Of a DNA stretch of 64,000 bases, positions 8,047-17,800 are shown piece after piece; position 1 is the first letter of the stretch; the number at the start of each line of letters is the position of its first letter. Below the pieces are notes generated by a model, which was not told the DNA's origin, did not search any database, and saw only the letters and a program-made list of their open reading frames with translations. Made by a program: the position numbers and the translations under genes. Origin of the DNA: JAZDOK01 sp043798715 (GTDB taxonomy: Bacteria; Vulcanimicrobiota; JAZDOK01); NCBI GenBank assembly GCA_043798715.1, contig JAZDOK010000004.1, positions 62,001-126,000 of the forward strand. The letters are read 5' to 3'.

Positions 8047-8593
8047 CGTGCTGCTCTCCCTTGCCGCCGGAGTTCTCAAATTCGTCTCTCAAAATACCCA
8101 GCTGCACGATGTCCCAATATTTCCCCCGGCTTAAGAATGCCTCGCGCTGGCGGCCCTCCTCATGAAAGCCGCACTTTCTGAAACAAGCCAGAGCCCTCTC
8201 ATTGTGCTCCAGAACCATGGCCGAAACCCGGTGCAGGCCCATCTCCCGGAAAGCAAACCCAAGCAGAAGCAGGATGGCCTCTTCTCCATAGTCCTTGTTC
8301 CAGTAATTCTTCTCCCCGATGATGAGGCCGATCTCTCCTTTACCGCACCTCATGTCCACGCCGGCGAGTTCAATATTCCCGATATATTCCCCATCCCTGG
8401 TACGAATGGAATAGACCTTGCCGTTGGTGTTGTTGCTGACAGTTTCAAACCACTTCTCAATTTCCCAGCTTGATTTGGGAAAGGGAGACATGCCCGTAAG
8501 GAAGATCAGATCCGGATCATTGCCCCAGGCGTAATTTTTCATGAAATCGGAGCGCTCCAGCGCCCAGAGATTAATTTTCCTGCCTTCTATCAA
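8033..8593 (-). CDS. GNAT-family N-acetyltransferase (RimJ/RimL type)
   Basis: 186 residues starting LWALERSDF and carrying the GNAT core: YIGNIELAGVD, EIGLIIGEKNYWNKDYGEEAILLLLGFAF (acetyl-CoA loop region) and HRVSAMVLEHNERALACFRKCGFHEEGRQRE, which is the RimJ/RimL closing motif. Such enzymes acetylate protein N-termini, amino acids or small amines; the substrate here cannot be read. The start is TTG at 8593 with a strong GGGAGGGG 6 bases upstream. First gene of the minus-strand group GNAT-mtnA-holA-trpB2, and divergent from the TPR gene. Confidence 0.85.
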   Translation of the reverse strand: MIEGRKINLWALERSDFMKNYAWGNDPDLIFLTGMSPFPKSSWEIEKWFETVSNNTNGKVYSIRTRDGEYIGNIELAGVDMRCGKGEIGLIIGEKNYWNKDYGEEAILLLLGFAFREMGLHRVSAMVLEHNERALACFRKCGFHEEGRQREAFLSRGKYWDIVQLGILRDEFENSGGKGEQHVEEH

Positions 8594-8716
8594 TTTTTTC
8601 CCCTCCCTGCTGATTGGTATTCAACGAATCTGCTTTTTTCCCTCCGATGAAGTAGGAGGAGTCAGCGGCCAAAGAGACGAATAGATTTATGATTGTCTTT
8701 ATAGGGAGATGAAAAC

Positions 8717-11700
8717 ATGCCAGAAACGACATCTCATGCGCTTCAGAAATTCAGCACCTTGGTTCGTCTCAACCCCGACGATCCTGATGCCCACTTCGGT
8801 TTGGCCATGGCCTACGAAGAGGCAAAGGAATTTACTGAAGCTTTCAAGGAATACGAGGCGGCCCTTAAACTTAATCCTCTTCTGGCCAAGGCCCACCTCA
8901 ATATAGGTTTCAATTACGCCAGGGTTCAGGACTATGGCCACGCCATCTCCTCCTGGGAAAAAGCCTTCGAAATCGCGCCGAACATCCGCCACTACATGGA
9001 AGATCCCTCAGTTATGCGATTTTACCGGAACACCATACAGCAGGCCCTCGAGTCCTTTGAGAAGCAGACACAATTGAAGCAGGACGATGCATGGAACTAC
9101 TACCAGCTCGGCACGGCCTACAGCTTTTTCGGGAAGAAGGAGCTGGCCCTCCAGTCCTTCGGCAAGGCATCAAGCATCAACCCGCGCCTCTGGGAGTCCT
9201 ACAGCCGGGCCGGACAGATCCTGGCCGAACTGGGGCAGAACCAGCAGGCCATTCTCCACTTTCAGAAAGCGGTCGAAGCCAACCCAAAGTATGCAGACGC
9301 CTTTTATAACCTTGGCCTGATCTTCGAAAAAGAAAACCAGATCGGGCTGGCTCTGAAGAACCTGGAAAAAGCCCTGGAACTGGACATGGACTCCCCGAAA
9401 ATTCTCTTCGCTCTCGGAAGGGTATATTCCAAACAGGGGAAATTTCCCCTCGCCATGAAAGCCTACCAGCGCTCTCTCGATCTGGATCCCTATAACCCCA
9501 AAGCCCACTTCGCCCTGGGAAAAGTATGTGAGGAAATCTACCGCCCCGATTTCGCCCTTCAGCAATATCAGAAAGCCGTGGAACTCGACGGACAGTATGT
9601 GGAGGCCCTATTCTCGCTGGGCCTTGTCTTAAAACAGGTGGGCGACACCAAGGGAGCCCTCCATAATCTGGAAAAAAGCCTCAAGATCAATCCGGCCGAC
9701 GCCTATGCCCACTACTACCTGGGAGAAATATATGAACGCCTGGGAAACCATTCCGCCGCCATCAAACACTTTTTCAACGCGGCTGAACTCAACCCGCGGG
9801 ACGCCTACGCGCACTTCCACCTCGGTCAGCTCTATGCCAAGACCGGAAAAGCAAAGCAGGCCATTCCCGAACTCTCCAAAGCCATTGAGCTGAATCCCAG
9901 CGATCCCCACTACCATTTTGAACTGGGCATTACCTACGCCATGTCCGACGAGTTCGACATGGGGCTGGCCCACCTTAAAAAAGCAGTTCAGTTGAATCCC
10001 AACGATGAACGGTTCCATTTCGCTCTCGCCCAGGTACTCTCCATCACCGATCAGATCGCCCCGGCCATTGAGGAATATCAGAAAGTAAACCAGTTGAAGC
10101 CCGGGAACTCCGAGTCCCACTTCCAGCTCGGGCTCTGCTTCATAAACCTGGATGAGTCCGACCATGCCTTCGAAGAATTCCAGCGGGTGCTCAGGATGAA
10201 CGGCCGCCACTACCGCGCTCTCCATGGACTCGGCATTATATACGCCCGCTTCAGAGGCAAAATTGAAATTGCGGCCGATCACTTCCGCCAGGCTCTGGCC
10301 ATTAAACCTGATTTCCTGCCCGCTCTCACCGATCTTGGAGCTTCATTTATTCTCAGGAACAATCCTGAAGAGGGCCTGCAATACTACGAAAATGCGATCG
10401 GGCTTGCGCCCGACAACTCTCTTTTGAGAACCCGCTATGCCGGTGCCTTGAACCGCGTCGGCAGGTTTGCCAAGGCTATGGATGAGTACCAGAAGGCCAT
10501 CCAGCTCAACCCGGAAAATATCGCGGGGCGGGCCCTCCTGGGTTATGTCTACGAGTCCCGTGAACAGATTGTAAAGGCAATAGAGCAGTACCTGGCCGTC
10601 CTTTCCTTCCGCCCTGACGACATCGCTATCCTGCACCGGGTCGGCCTCCTTTATATCAAAAACGGACGGGATGACAAGGCCAAGGAAATCTACAACAAAA
10701 TCCGCGAGATCAATCCTGACGACCTTGATGCTCAATACCAGTTGTCCCTGCTCTTCAAAGAGCCATGGGAGGGGCCTCCCCCGGTGAGCGAAGAACGTGT
10801 CATGGACGACCTGATGGCTTTTGAAGTCGAGCCTTTCAAGTTACTGACGGCTCTCGAGATCGTCGAAGAGGCGCCGGGTGCGAAAGCTGAAGCTGAGACC
10901 ACGGAAGAAAAGACCGAGACCGAGGCCGTGGTCGAAGTTGAAGAAAAGGCGCCTCCTGAAACAGTCGAAGTCGAAATAGAAGAACGCCTGGAACTTCCGG
11001 AGACACTCCCGGAAGCGCCTGCAGAAATTCCGGCACCGCCTGCTTTCGTGCCGAAAACGCCTCCTGAGGCGGCCGCCACTCTTCCAGCCGAAGAACTGGA
11101 TGAGTTGACTGAAAGGAAGCTGGAAGAGCCATCCTATATACCCGACGAGACGGCGATCCTTCTCTCCAAGGCGATTATCCTCCATGGTTCCGGAAACCCC
11201 GGCGAGGCCGAGATGCTCTTCCAGGACGTCCTGGACTCGGCACCCAACTCCTTCCATGCCTACTACTACCTGGGTCTGCTCGCCCTGAGCCTCCACGACA
11301 ATGTTGAGGTAGCCGGAGATTATTTTGAAAAAGGTCTTAAGCTGGCCCTGGACGCCGGGGACCCTGAGTTCCAGATGCTGATACATAAGGAAATGGAGAA
11401 ACTAAAAGCTCCGGCTCCGGAGAAAGCCGCTGGAAGACCGTCGGTATTCAAACCCGCCGAAGCGGAGGAGAGGGTCTTCGTTTCAGCCGAAGCGCCGCCG
11501 CCGGAAGTCAAACTTCGCTATGAACTGGCCCTGACCTACCTGGAACTGGATAAGCCCGACGAGGCGGAGCGTGAGCTCAACGACATTTCAGGGATCTTCC
11601 CCGCCTTTATCGAACCTCACCTGGCCCTTGCGGATCTCTATCAAAAGTCAGGCCGCGCCAGGGATGCCGCCCTGGCTCTAAGTAAAGCCCTTCGTCTGGT

Positions 11701-12118
11701 GGACAGTCTCTTCGCTCAAGAAAAATTCAGCGATTCTCTCCCCTTCTACCGGAAAATACTTGAACTGGAACCAGACTCCATTCCGGCTTCAAGAAACATG
11801 GCCGTAATCTGCGAAAAAACAGGGGACATCGATGAGGCGGCGCACATATTGATGAACCTCCTTGAAATGGACTCCCTGCCCGACGAGGATCGGGTCCGGG
11901 CCAGGGAAAACCTGGCCCGGATCACCGGCGAGCCGCTTGAAAAAGCCGCCCCCAGGGAAAAAGCGGTAAAGGCGGAGAAAAAGAGTAGGGGCGAAAAATC
12001 TTTCGCCCCTACAACAGACAAAACCTCAAAGGCAAAGGCGAAAAAAGAAAAAGCGACTCCGAAAGCCGAAAAGAAGCCTGCCGCGGCCAAAACCAAAAAG
12101 AAATCCGCCAAATCGTAG
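8717..12118 (+). CDS. Giant tetratricopeptide-repeat protein with acidic linker and lysine-rich tail
   Basis: 1133 residues, no signal peptide. Residues 1 to about 690 are consecutive 34-residue TPR units (e.g. DAYAHYYLGEIYERLGNHSA, with the W/Y-G-Y-A-F-A-P pattern). A Glu/Pro/Ala-rich low-complexity linker covers about 715-810, two more TPR blocks follow (about 815-875 and 920-1070), and the end is a Lys/Ala-rich basic tail. TPR proteins scaffold multiprotein complexes; no partner is identifiable. Ribosome site AGGGAGATG before ATG 8717. Oddity: a 28-bp palindromic repeat (11985-12012) lies inside the tail and codes for part of it, and the stop TAG (12116-12118) comes from a second copy of the repeat. 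28 is not a multiple of three, so the C-terminus past 1090 may be in a shifted frame relative to the ancestor. Confidence 0.88.
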   Translation: MPETTSHALQKFSTLVRLNPDDPDAHFGLAMAYEEAKEFTEAFKEYEAALKLNPLLAKAHLNIGFNYARVQDYGHAISSWEKAFEIAPNIRHYMEDPSVMRFYRNTIQQALESFEKQTQLKQDDAWNYYQLGTAYSFFGKKELALQSFGKASSINPRLWESYSRAGQILAELGQNQQAILHFQKAVEANPKYADAFYNLGLIFEKENQIGLALKNLEKALELDMDSPKILFALGRVYSKQGKFPLAMKAYQRSLDLDPYNPKAHFALGKVCEEIYRPDFALQQYQKAVELDGQYVEALFSLGLVLKQVGDTKGALHNLEKSLKINPADAYAHYYLGEIYERLGNHSAAIKHFFNAAELNPRDAYAHFHLGQLYAKTGKAKQAIPELSKAIELNPSDPHYHFELGITYAMSDEFDMGLAHLKKAVQLNPNDERFHFALAQVLSITDQIAPAIEEYQKVNQLKPGNSESHFQLGLCFINLDESDHAFEEFQRVLRMNGRHYRALHGLGIIYARFRGKIEIAADHFRQALAIKPDFLPALTDLGASFILRNNPEEGLQYYENAIGLAPDNSLLRTRYAGALNRVGRFAKAMDEYQKAIQLNPENIAGRALLGYVYESREQIVKAIEQYLAVLSFRPDDIAILHRVGLLYIKNGRDDKAKEIYNKIREINPDDLDAQYQLSLLFKEPWEGPPPVSEERVMDDLMAFEVEPFKLLTALEIVEEAPGAKAEAETTEEKTETEAVVEVEEKAPPETVEVEIEERLELPETLPEAPAEIPAPPAFVPKTPPEAAATLPAEELDELTERKLEEPSYIPDETAILLSKAIILHGSGNPGEAEMLFQDVLDSAPNSFHAYYYLGLLALSLHDNVEVAGDYFEKGLKLALDAGDPEFQMLIHKEMEKLKAPAPEKAAGRPSVFKPAEAEERVFVSAEAPPPEVKLRYELALTYLELDKPDEAERELNDISGIFPAFIEPHLALADLYQKSGRARDAALALSKALRLVDSLFAQEKFSDSLPFYRKILELEPDSIPASRNMAVICEKTGDIDEAAHILMNLLEMDSLPDEDRVRARENLARITGEPLEKAAPREKAVKAEKKSRGEKSFAPTTDKTSKAKAKKEKATPKAEKKPAAAKTKKKSAKS
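11985..12012. repeat. 28-bp palindromic repeat, copy A (inside TPR gene)
   Basis: GTAGGGGCGAAA ... TTTCGCCCCTAC. It is in the coding sequence of the TPR protein and translated as part of its basic tail. Same family as copies at 12115, 12165 and 12904. Confidence 0.85.
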
Positions 12119-12142
12119 GGGCGAATAATTATTCGCCCTTAC
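12115..12142. repeat. 28-bp palindromic repeat, copy B (between convergent genes)
   Basis: GTAGGGGCGAAT ... ATTCGCCCTTAC. The left arm contains the TAG stop of the TPR gene; the right arm, read on the minus strand, contains the TAA stop of the metallo-beta-lactamase gene. It is the whole gap between the two, so it can also act as a bidirectional terminator hairpin. Confidence 0.85.
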
Positions 12143-12795
12143 ATGGAATTGGTCAGAACCAGAATCAGGGGCGAATAATCATTCGCCCCTACATTGGGAA
12201 GGCTCGCGGAGGAGAGATCCACCTCGGAGGTGCGCACCCGGCGGACATTCTTCCGGCCCTCCGTGAAACGCTCCACTCCCTCGATCGGAAAACGGGTGCG
12301 ATCGATCTGCCCCGTTAGAAAGTGCATGGGTATGACGACCCGGGCCTGAAGCTGCCCCGCCACCTCGTGCGCCCCGGCTGCATCCAGGGTATAATGCCCC
12401 CCGACGGGAACAAAGAGGACATCCACTGCTCCGATCTCCCGGACCTGTTCCGGGGAAAGAGTCGTCCCCAGATCTCCCAGGTGGCAGAGCTTAAGTCCGT
12501 CCATCTCCCAAGTAAAGAGGATGACCTGTCCGCGACTCCCCCCATGACTGCCAAGGATGCCGCGGAAGGCCGCCTCGCCGACACGGTGGGTTCCGGCTCC
12601 ATTCAGAACCGTGGTTCTGCCGATGACAGAGGAAATATTATTGTGATCATGGTGATCATGGCTTACCAGGACGACGTCCGCCGACTTGTTCGGCAGGCGA
12701 TAGCCGAGATCCGGGCCGTAAGGGTCGGTAATAACTTTAAAGCCGCTCTCAGAGGTGATGAGAAATGAGGCATGCGCCAGGTAGAGAATTTTCAT
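12139..12795 (-). CDS. Metallo-beta-lactamase-fold hydrolase (UPF0173/UlaG-like)
   Basis: About 218 residues. The metal motif VLVSHDHHDHNN (HxHxDH type), the glycine/histidine pair LCHLGDLG, VDVLFVPVGGHYTLDAAGA and VVIPMHFLTG are the successive metal ligands of the UlaG-like lactonase group. The substrate is unknown. I use ATG 12795 (MKILYLAHASFLI, the family start) with AAGGTGG 6 bases upstream; an in-frame upstream start adds only unconserved residues. The natural C-terminus appears to have been extended or replaced: palindrome C encodes VGANDYSPL and palindrome B supplies the stop codon. Confidence 0.82.
   Translation of the reverse strand: MKILYLAHASFLITSESGFKVITDPYGPDLGYRLPNKSADVVLVSHDHHDHNNISSVIGRTTVLNGAGTHRVGEAAFRGILGSHGGSRGQVILFTWEMDGLKLCHLGDLGTTLSPEQVREIGAVDVLFVPVGGHYTLDAAGAHEVAGQLQARVVIPMHFLTGQIDRTRFPIEGVERFTEGRKNVRRVRTSEVDLSSASLPNVGANDYSPLILVLTNSM
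12165..12192. repeat. 28-bp palindromic repeat, copy C (inside MBL gene)
   Basis: Arms AGGGGCGAAT ... ATTCGCCCCT with a degenerate left end (TC instead of GT). It lies in the coding sequence of the metallo-beta-lactamase-fold gene and encodes residues near its C-terminus. Confidence 0.8.
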
Positions 12796-12903
12796 TAAAC
12801 CACCTTCACTCATAGATGATTCTGGTCTATTCAAGGACAGGAACCTGTTATCCTGTTGAAGACCATGGAGGAATCGGGGTTCATAACGTGCAATTTCACT
12901 ATC

Positions 12904-12931
12904 GTAGGGGCAAAAAAATTTTTGCCCCTAC
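12904..12931. repeat. 28-bp palindromic repeat, copy D (intergenic)
   Basis: GTAGGGGCAAAA ... TTTTGCCCCTAC, a perfect palindrome with an A/T centre. It lies in the gap between the divergent MBL and YjbQ genes, 17 bases before the YjbQ start and just ahead of its ribosome site, so in the mRNA the hairpin would stand next to the start. Confidence 0.85.
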
Positions 12932-12947
12932 TGTCGGGAGGAATTAT

Positions 12948-13367
12948 ATGAAATCACTCACTGAATACCTCTGGCTTCAGACTGAAAAACGCCGGGAGTT
13001 CGTCAACATTACGCCCCGGGTGGAAGAGCTGGTCCGAAAAAGCGGCATCCAGGAGGGACTGTGCCTGGTAAACGCCATGCACATTACTGCCAGCGTCTTC
13101 ATCAATGACGACGAGGGCGGCCTGCACCAGGACTACGAGGAATGGCTGGAAAAGCTGGCCCCCCACGCTCCCACCTCCCGCTACCTCCACAATCGAACGG
13201 GCGAAGACAACGCCGACGCCCACCTCAAGCGCCAGATCATGGGTCGGGAGGTTGTGGTGGCAGTAACGAAAGGCCGGCTCGACTTCGGCCCCTGGGAGCA
13301 GATCTTCTACGGTGAATTCGACGGGATGAGAAGGAAGCGCGTCCTGGTGAAAATCATCGGGGAATAG
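12948..13367 (+). CDS. yjbQ: YjbQ/UPF0047 family protein
   Basis: 139 residues. Typical features are the opening EYLWLQTEKRREFVNITPRVEELV, LCLVNAMHITASVFINDDEGG, the histidine/asparagine motif NRTGEDNADAHLKRQIMGREV, and the closing GRLDFGPWEQIFYGEFDG. The family is widespread; some members show weak thiamin-phosphate-synthase activity but the main role is unsettled. ATG 12948 has GGGAGG at the right distance; in-frame codons upstream only translate a palindromic repeat. It is followed after 17 bases by the YigZ gene, likely one transcript. Confidence 0.9.
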   Translation: MKSLTEYLWLQTEKRREFVNITPRVEELVRKSGIQEGLCLVNAMHITASVFINDDEGGLHQDYEEWLEKLAPHAPTSRYLHNRTGEDNADAHLKRQIMGREVVVAVTKGRLDFGPWEQIFYGEFDGMRRKRVLVKIIGE

Positions 13368-13384
13368 CACATCAGGCGGGAAAA

Positions 13385-13996
13385 ATGAGCGGAGACTATT
13401 TCATCGTCGAGCGTAAGCATGGCCCCTTTGAGCTGAAAGAAAAATCTTCCCGCTTTCTGGCCTTCCTATTTCCCATCAAAAATGCAGCCGACGCCGAAAA
13501 GAGCCTCGAAGGTCTGAAAAAGGAATACCACGACGCCAGCCACATCCCCTTTGCCTTCCGCCTGGGGAAAGGCGAGGAAAAAACCTTCCGCTACAGCGAC
13601 GACGGGGAGCCCGGCGGGACCGGCGGACTCCCCGTCTATCAGGAGATCGTGAGGTCCGAACTCTTCGATGTCCTCCTGGCTGTGGTCCGCTACTTCGGCG
13701 GCACGAAACTCGGGACGGGGAACCTGAAGCGGGCTTTTTCCAAATGCGCCCGCGGCCTTCTTTCTTCGATCCAGTTGATCCTGGTGCATCCCCGAAGGGA
13801 AGTTTCCCTCGCCGTACCTTTTACGTGGATTGGGGAGGCCATGCAACTCATAAATATCTACGAAGCCTGTATCCTTTCTCAGGACTATACGCCGCTGGGA
13901 GTGCGGATGCGCCTCTTAATCCCCCTCGAAAACGCCGTCCCTTTTCAGAAAAGCCTGGCGGAGAGAAGTGCCGGAACCCTGAGCCTTGAAATGTGA
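13385..13996 (+). CDS. yigZ: YigZ/IMPACT family protein
   Basis: 203 residues with the family signature YSDDGEPGGTGGLPVYQ followed by LAVVRYFGGTKLGTGNLKRAF. The N-terminal domain is the conserved IMPACT/YigZ fold; the C-terminal part (about 140-203) is the DUF1949 ferredoxin-like region. In eukaryotes IMPACT regulates the Gcn2 kinase; the bacterial role is not settled. Start ATG 13385 follows GGCGGGAAAA. It comes 17 bases after yjbQ. Confidence 0.9.
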   Translation: MSGDYFIVERKHGPFELKEKSSRFLAFLFPIKNAADAEKSLEGLKKEYHDASHIPFAFRLGKGEEKTFRYSDDGEPGGTGGLPVYQEIVRSELFDVLLAVVRYFGGTKLGTGNLKRAFSKCARGLLSSIQLILVHPRREVSLAVPFTWIGEAMQLINIYEACILSQDYTPLGVRMRLLIPLENAVPFQKSLAERSAGTLSLEM

Positions 13997-14057
13997 GATG
14001 ATGAAAAGATATCGAGCCTAAGAATGAACGCGCTCTGCAATAAATCCACAACTGATG

Positions 14058-14086
14058 TTGACAGCTCCGGCATCTTTTGATAGTAT
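14058..14086 (+). promoter_or_regulatory. Sigma-70-type promoter for the zinc-ribbon gene and probably rpoBC
   Basis: TTGACA (14058-14063), 17 bases, TAGTAT (14081-14086). A perfect -35 box with ideal spacing in the 225-base gap after yigZ. It faces the zinc-ribbon/lysine-rich gene and rpoB. The leader would be about 130 bases. Confidence 0.6.
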
Positions 14087-14221
14087 AAGCGATACGTTCT
14101 TAGGTGAAATATGTGCGAGGTCGAGGAAAGCTTGTATTTATCTTGATTTCCCAGGATATAAAGCGAGGTTAAACAACAAAACCTGGCTTTTTTGTTATTT
14201 ATCAAGCAGGGAGGTGCCTTT

Positions 14222-14782
14222 TTGAAGCTACATCATCTGGACCCCTGTCCCAAGTGTGACGGGAAGATGCTCATGTCGGTGAAAATCAAGACGGGAACCC
14301 TGGTGAAGGAGGGCTTTATCGGGGAAGATCCGGAGGGAACGCTCTATTTCATATGCAACAGAGCGCCCTCCCACCGCTATCTTCAGAGACCCGGGTGCGA
14401 TCTCATTGAAGCGAAGGGTCTGAGAATCAAAGAGTGGGAAAGCGCTGAATCCAAGAAAAAGTCTGCCGCCAAAGGGAAAAAAGCTGCCGGGAAAAAGATG
14501 CCCGGCAAAAAAGAAAAGCCCGCCGTGAAGAAAAAAACTCCCGAAAAAGTAAATGCGCCGGCCAAAAAGCCTGTCGACAAACAAACGGCCGCCAAAAAGC
14601 CTGTTGCCAAACAACCGGCCGCCAAAAAACCGTCTCCCCAAAAACCCGTGGTAAAGCCTCCCAAAGGGAAAGTGAAAAAAGCATCACTCCCGGTGGAAAA
14701 GAAAAAGGCGGCCACAAAAGCTGCACCCAAAACCCCGAAAAAAGTTCAGCCCGCAAAGAAGGCTGTTCTCAGGAAAAAGTAA
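14222..14782 (+). CDS. Zinc-ribbon protein with histone-H1-like Lys/Ala/Pro-rich tail
   Basis: 186 residues. Residues 1-65 form a small domain with CPKCDGKM and further cysteines (FICN, GCDLIEAKG), reminiscent of the topoisomerase-type zinc ribbon in layout. From about residue 80 the chain is almost wholly Lys, Ala and Pro with KKP/AAKKP repeats, like bacterial H1-like DNA-binding tails. It probably binds nucleic acid. Start TTG 14222 is chosen because GGAGGTG precedes it by 6 bases and it gives the compact MKLHHLDPCPKC start; the ORF extends 10 codons further without support. It stands immediately before rpoB where L7/L12 genes usually stand. Function unknown. Confidence 0.75.
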   Translation: MKLHHLDPCPKCDGKMLMSVKIKTGTLVKEGFIGEDPEGTLYFICNRAPSHRYLQRPGCDLIEAKGLRIKEWESAESKKKSAAKGKKAAGKKMPGKKEKPAVKKKTPEKVNAPAKKPVDKQTAAKKPVAKQPAAKKPSPQKPVVKPPKGKVKKASLPVEKKKAATKAAPKTPKKVQPAKKAVLRKK

Positions 14783-14790
14783 ATCTGTTC

Positions 14791-14796
14791 TATAAT
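14791..14796 (+). promoter_or_regulatory. Possible -10 box upstream of rpoB
   Basis: A perfect TATAAT in the 60-base gap between the zinc-ribbon gene and rpoB, but no recognisable -35 box 16-18 bases upstream. It could be a secondary promoter; read-through from 14058 is equally possible. Confidence 0.3.
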
Positions 14797-14842
14797 TAGC
14801 GACTTTCTGCAACTAAGTACGCTTTGAGGAGGAATTGCCACC

Positions 14843-17800
14843 ATGCCTGCCCTTGAAGAACCAAGAAAGATTACCCTGCGCAAAGAGAGTCAGGTCTTGG
14901 AACTCCCCTACCTGATTGAGCTCCAGAGAAATTCCTATGACTGGTTCATCCGCGAGGGGATGCGGGAAGTCTTTGCGGAGATATCTCCCATTGAGGATTT
15001 CACGGGAAATCTTCGCCTGGAATTCGACAACTACAGTTTCGGCGAACCGGCCTATTCAATCGAAGAGTGCCGTGATCGCGACATGACCTATGCCCTCCCC
15101 CTCAAAGTCCGGGTGCGCCTCATCATCCGGGGAGAAGGCGGCCTTAAGGACGCGAAGGAAAACGAGATTTTCATGGGCGATTTCCCCTATATGACCCCCA
15201 AGGGGACCTTCGTTATCAATGGGGCCGAGAGGGTTGTTGTCAGCCAGCTCGTCCGCTCCCCCGGCGTCTATTTCCAGAGAACCCAGGACACCGTGGGAAG
15301 AAAACTGCTTCAAGCCACCATCATACCTAATAGAGGAGCCTGGCTGGAAATCGAGACGGATGCCCAGGGAGGGCTCGGGGTCAGGATTGACAAGGCCCGC
15401 AAACTCCCGGTGACGGTGCTCCTCAAGGCACTCGGCTACGAAGAGACCCAGATTCTGCAGCTTTTCGAAAGCGATCCCGTCATCCTGAAATCGCTTGAGA
15501 AGGACGGTGTGAAAACCAAGCAGGAAGCCCTGGTGGAAATCTATAAAAAATTGCGTCCGGGAGATCCCCCCACTCCGGAAAGCGGGCAGAACCTTCTTAA
15601 TAACCTTTTCTTCGATCATAAACGCTACCACATGGCCAAGGTAGGTCGTTATAAGCTGGCTAAGAAACTTGGGATGAAAATCCCCTGCCAGGTTTGTGGA
15701 ACTCTGTATGAGTCGGGCGTCACGGAATGCCGGGAGCCTGAGTGCCGGGCCGTCCTTGAATACCGCCAGGTCCTCGACAAGGAGGATATTCTCAAGGTCG
15801 TCCAGTACCTGGTGAAGCTCAACCGGGGTGAGGGAAATATAGACGACATTGATCACCTCGGAAACCGAAGAATCAGGGCTGTTGGAGAACTCCTCCAGAA
15901 CCAGTTCAGAGTGGGGCTTCTCCGCCTCGAAAGAGTCGTCCGGGAGAGGATGAGTGTTCTCGACCTGGAGACAGCTTCCGCCCAGGCGCTGATTAATATC
16001 CGCCCCGTCGTGGCCTCCATCAAGGAATTCTTCGGCTCCAGCCAGCTCTCTCAGTTCATGGATCAAACCAATTCCCTGGCCGAGCTGACTCATAAAAGGA
16101 GACTATCCGCCCTGGGCCCTGGAGGCCTCAGCCGCGAGCGAGCCGGCTTTGAAGTCCGCGACGTTCATTACTCCCACTATGGAAGAATTTGTCCCATTGA
16201 AACCCCTGAAGGCCCCAACATCGGCTTGATCGGCTCCCTGGCCACCTACGGCCGGGTGAACGACTTCGGTTTCATTATGACACCCTACCGCAAAGTGGTC
16301 AAGGGACGCGTCACCAGTGAGATCATCTACCTGTGCGCCGATGAAGAGTCCGCCCACGTCATCGCCCAGGCGAATACGCCGGTCGATCCGGATAATAATA
16401 TAACGGTAGATCGGGCCGTGGTGCGTAAGGGTGAAAAGCACGATACCGAAGTAGTACCGAAGAATGAAGTCGACCTGATGGACGTCTCCCCCAAACAGAT
16501 CGTTTCCGTGGCAACGGCGATGATCCCCTTCCTTGAGAACGACGACGCCAACCGGGCACTGATGGGCGCCAACATGCAGCGCCAGGCAGTGCCGCTTATA
16601 AAGGCCGAGGCGCCGCTGGTGGGCACGGGAATGGAATACCGGGCAGCCAAGGACTCGGGGGCCCTGGTAGTCGCGGATGAGAGCGGCACGGCCACTTCCG
16701 TCTCTGCAAACTCCATTATGGTCCAAAACAGTAATGGAAAAAAGAAACACTATCAGCTTCTGAAATTCAAGCGTTCCAACGCCGGAACCTGCGTCAATCA
16801 GCGCCCCGCCATCAGAAAAAATGATCGGGTGGAGGCTGGACAGGTCATCGCCGACGGCGCTTCAAGCATGAAAGGCGAGATGGCTCTCGGCAAGAACGTC
16901 CTGGTGGCCTTCATGCCCTGGGAGGGATACAATTACGAAGACGCCATCCTCATCAGCGAAGAACTGGTGCGGGACGATGTATTCACCTCCATCCATATCG
17001 AGGAATACGAATGCGAGGCCCGTGACACAAAACTGGGTCCCGAGGAAATCACCCGGGATATTCCCAACGTGGGAGAAGAGGCTCTGAAAAACCTGGATGA
17101 GAACGGGGTCATCCGCATCGGCGCCGACGTGGTGCCCGAGGACATCCTTGTCGGAAAGGTGACGCCTAAGGGGGAGACGGAGCTGACCGCCGAGGAACGC
17201 CTTCTACGGGCGATCTTCGGGGAAAAGGCACGGGATGTTCGCGACACCTCACTTAAGGTTCCCCACGGAGAAAAAGGGAAGGTTATCGATGTTAAAGTCT
17301 TCTCCCGCGCCAACAACGACGAACTGGCGCCCGGTGTCAATCAACTGGTCCGGGTTTATATCGCCCAGAAACGCAAGGTCCTCCAGGGAGACAAGATGGC
17401 CGGGCGCCACGGTAACAAGGGCGTAATTTCAAAGGTTCTCCCGATAGAGGACATGCCTTACCTTCCCGACGGGACTCCGATCCAGATAGTTCTCAATCCC
17501 CTGGGGGTCCCATCGAGGATGAACATCGGGCAGGTTCTGGAAACCCACCTCGGCCTGGCCGTCAAAAAATTGGGCTTAAGAGTTGATTGTCCGGTCTTCG
17601 AGAACGCCGGCGAGGATAAAATAAAGTTCCTTATGAAACTCGCCCGCTTCAGGGAAATGCTATTGGAAAAAGGGATCAGGCTCTCCGGAGATGATATCGA
17701 GGAAATCCTTGTTGATAAACCAGTCGGGCAGAAACTACGCGACTTCTTCAATGAAAAGAACATCGAAGTCGCCTGGGAAGACATTACTCGGATCATAGGG

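Noticed and set aside
11985..12931. Rho-independent terminators for all four palindromes
   Set aside because: Three of the four are inside coding sequence or directly before a gene; only copy B has a terminator position, and none has a T-run.
12816..12947. N-terminal extension of YjbQ
   Set aside because: It translates palindromic repeat D and has no ribosome site; family start is at 12948.
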